Positions 63,362-64,000 of a DNA stretch of 64,000 nt are shown here, one piece after another. Made by a program: the position numbers and the translations under genes. Under the pieces are notes generated by a model. It saw only the letters and a list, made by a program, of their open reading frames with translations. It made no database searches and was not told where the DNA came from. This stretch comes from CAYYIS01 sp964470965. GTDB lineage: Bacteria; JAAXHH01; JABIQT01. The first letter of the stretch is position 1. Each line of letters opens with the position of its first letter. The stretch is taken from NCBI GenBank assembly GCA_964470965.1, contig CAYYIS010000001.1, positions 124,001-188,000 on the forward strand, written 5' to 3'.

Positions 63362-64000
63362 ATGGATCAGGCAACACTGCTAAAGCGATGTGTCGGCGTC
63401 GAAGCGGCGCAGATGGTGGAGATGGATTCGGTGGTCGGGATGGGCACCGGTTCTACGGCGGACTTCGTCATAAAGGAGCTTGGACGACGAGTACGGGAGG
63501 AAGGTCTTCATATAGTCGGTATTCCCACATCGTTTGACTCTGATGTTTTAGCTCGGCAATGCGGCATAGAAATCCGCACACTGGATGATGTGGGCCGTGT
63601 CGACATCGCAATCGATGGCGCCGATGAAGTGGATCCTCAGAAGCGGTTGATCAAGGGTGGCGGTGCGGCGCACACCAGGGAAAAAATCATCGACGGTATA
63701 GCAGAGCGGTTCGTGGTCGTGGTCGACGGTTCCAAGTTGGTGGACCGGCTCGGTACAATATTTCCGGTACCGGTGGAGGTGCTCCCTCTGGCGCTCAATC
63801 CGGTGATTCGGAAACTTGCCGCTCTGGGTGGCATTCCCGAACTACGTACCGGCGGTGGGAAAAAAGTGGGACCCGTGATCACCGACCAAGGCAATATGGT
63901 CATCGATGTCCGATTTGATCGCATCGACGATCCGGGAGGACTGGAATCCGCCATCAACAATATCCCGGGCGTACTCGACAACGGACTCTTTGTTGATCTG
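63362..64000 (+). CDS. rpiA: Ribose-5-phosphate isomerase A (5' part, runs off window)
   Basis: Pentose-phosphate enzyme interconverting ribose 5-phosphate and ribulose 5-phosphate. The 213 visible residues contain VVGMGTGSTADFVIKELG, IPTSFDS, DIAIDGADEVD, LIKGGGAAHTREKII, VVDGSKLVDRLG and TGGGKKVGP, that is all active-site loops. AAGGA lies seven bases before the ATG at 63362. Only the last few residues are missing. Confidence 0.95.
   Translation, partial: MDQATLLKRCVGVEAAQMVEMDSVVGMGTGSTADFVIKELGRRVREEGLHIVGIPTSFDSDVLARQCGIEIRTLDDVGRVDIAIDGADEVDPQKRLIKGGGAAHTREKIIDGIAERFVVVVDGSKLVDRLGTIFPVPVEVLPLALNPVIRKLAALGGIPELRTGGGKKVGPVITDQGNMVIDVRFDRIDDPGGLESAINNIPGVLDNGLFVDL

Noticed and set aside
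1..64000. CRISPR arrays, tRNA and rRNA genes
   Set aside because: No regularly spaced repeats, T-loop-like GTTCGAATC cores in cloverleaf context or rRNA signatures were seen while reading; a covariance search could still find something missed.

Overview
The window reads as a chromosomal segment of a Gram-negative, heterotrophic, probably uncultured bacterium. Pointers are a PVM-type bacterial microcompartment (BMC) locus, phytanoyl-CoA-dioxygenase-like genes, Gfo/Idh and TIM-barrel sugar genes, an Ig-like-domain lipoprotein, an outer-membrane barrel, and an HpnCDE squalene (hopanoid precursor) set. This mix recalls Latescibacterota- or Poribacteria-like lineages; that placement is inference from gene content and no rRNA is present. 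No tRNA, rRNA, CRISPR array or intact insertion sequence was recognised.

Layout. 1-1.2 kb: 5' part of an NrnA-like DHH phosphoesterase and a truncated cysteine-desulfurase-like gene (minus strand). 1.4-10.9 kb (plus strand): a glycosyltransferase-like DUF2064 gene and a SelA-like gene, then the BMC locus: class II aldolase, acetate kinase homologue, PduL, BMC-H, BMC-P, aldehyde dehydrogenase, a small encapsulation-peptide protein, two more BMC-P, an HU-like protein and a HypE-like AIR-synthase-family protein. The predicted pathway is cleavage of fuculose/rhamnulose 1-phosphate to lactaldehyde, oxidation to lactyl-CoA in the shell, conversion to lactyl-phosphate by PduL, and ATP formation by the kinase. 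11.2-16.1 kb: smg-topA-xerC followed by decayed hslV and hslU. 16.1-24.5 kb: Ig-like lipoprotein, a PhyH enzyme, and on the minus strand glyS, Gfo/Idh oxidoreductase, TIM-barrel isomerase and a peptide/sugar ABC binding protein. 24.9-27.3 kb: ygfZ, a PhyH relic, pyrC.

27.3-44.9 kb is a dense minus-strand housekeeping array: PHP protein, yraN, rnhB, rplS, trmD, rimM, rpsP, ffh, rsmB, a broken yugP, fmt, def, yajC, tgt, radA, an mlaF-like ATPase, dnaB, udg4, coaBC, rpoZ, gmk, yicC. It is divided from rqcH by a divergent promoter pair. 46.9-55.5 kb (minus): a fused tyrA-pheA, relics, an outer-membrane barrel, a TIM-barrel isomerase, hpnE-hpnD-hpnC and a zinc alcohol dehydrogenase. 55.7-60.5 kb (plus): a large winged-helix/STAND/membrane protein and a glycosyltransferase block whose first and last genes are both truncated. 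60.7-64 kb: a DEAD-box helicase with a terminator-like leader hairpin, a gene-poor 0.7 kb, and the 5' part of rpiA.

Two themes stand out. First, next to the BMC genes lie two fold-type-I PLP-enzyme homologues (NifS-like and SelA-like) in which the Schiff-base lysine is replaced by glycine, plus a kinase with altered catalytic residues and a PduL with an N-terminal CxxCxxCxxC motif. Second, decay is frequent for a bacterial segment: hslV, hslU, yugP, a PhyH gene, two glycosyltransferases and a SHOCT-like gene are broken.
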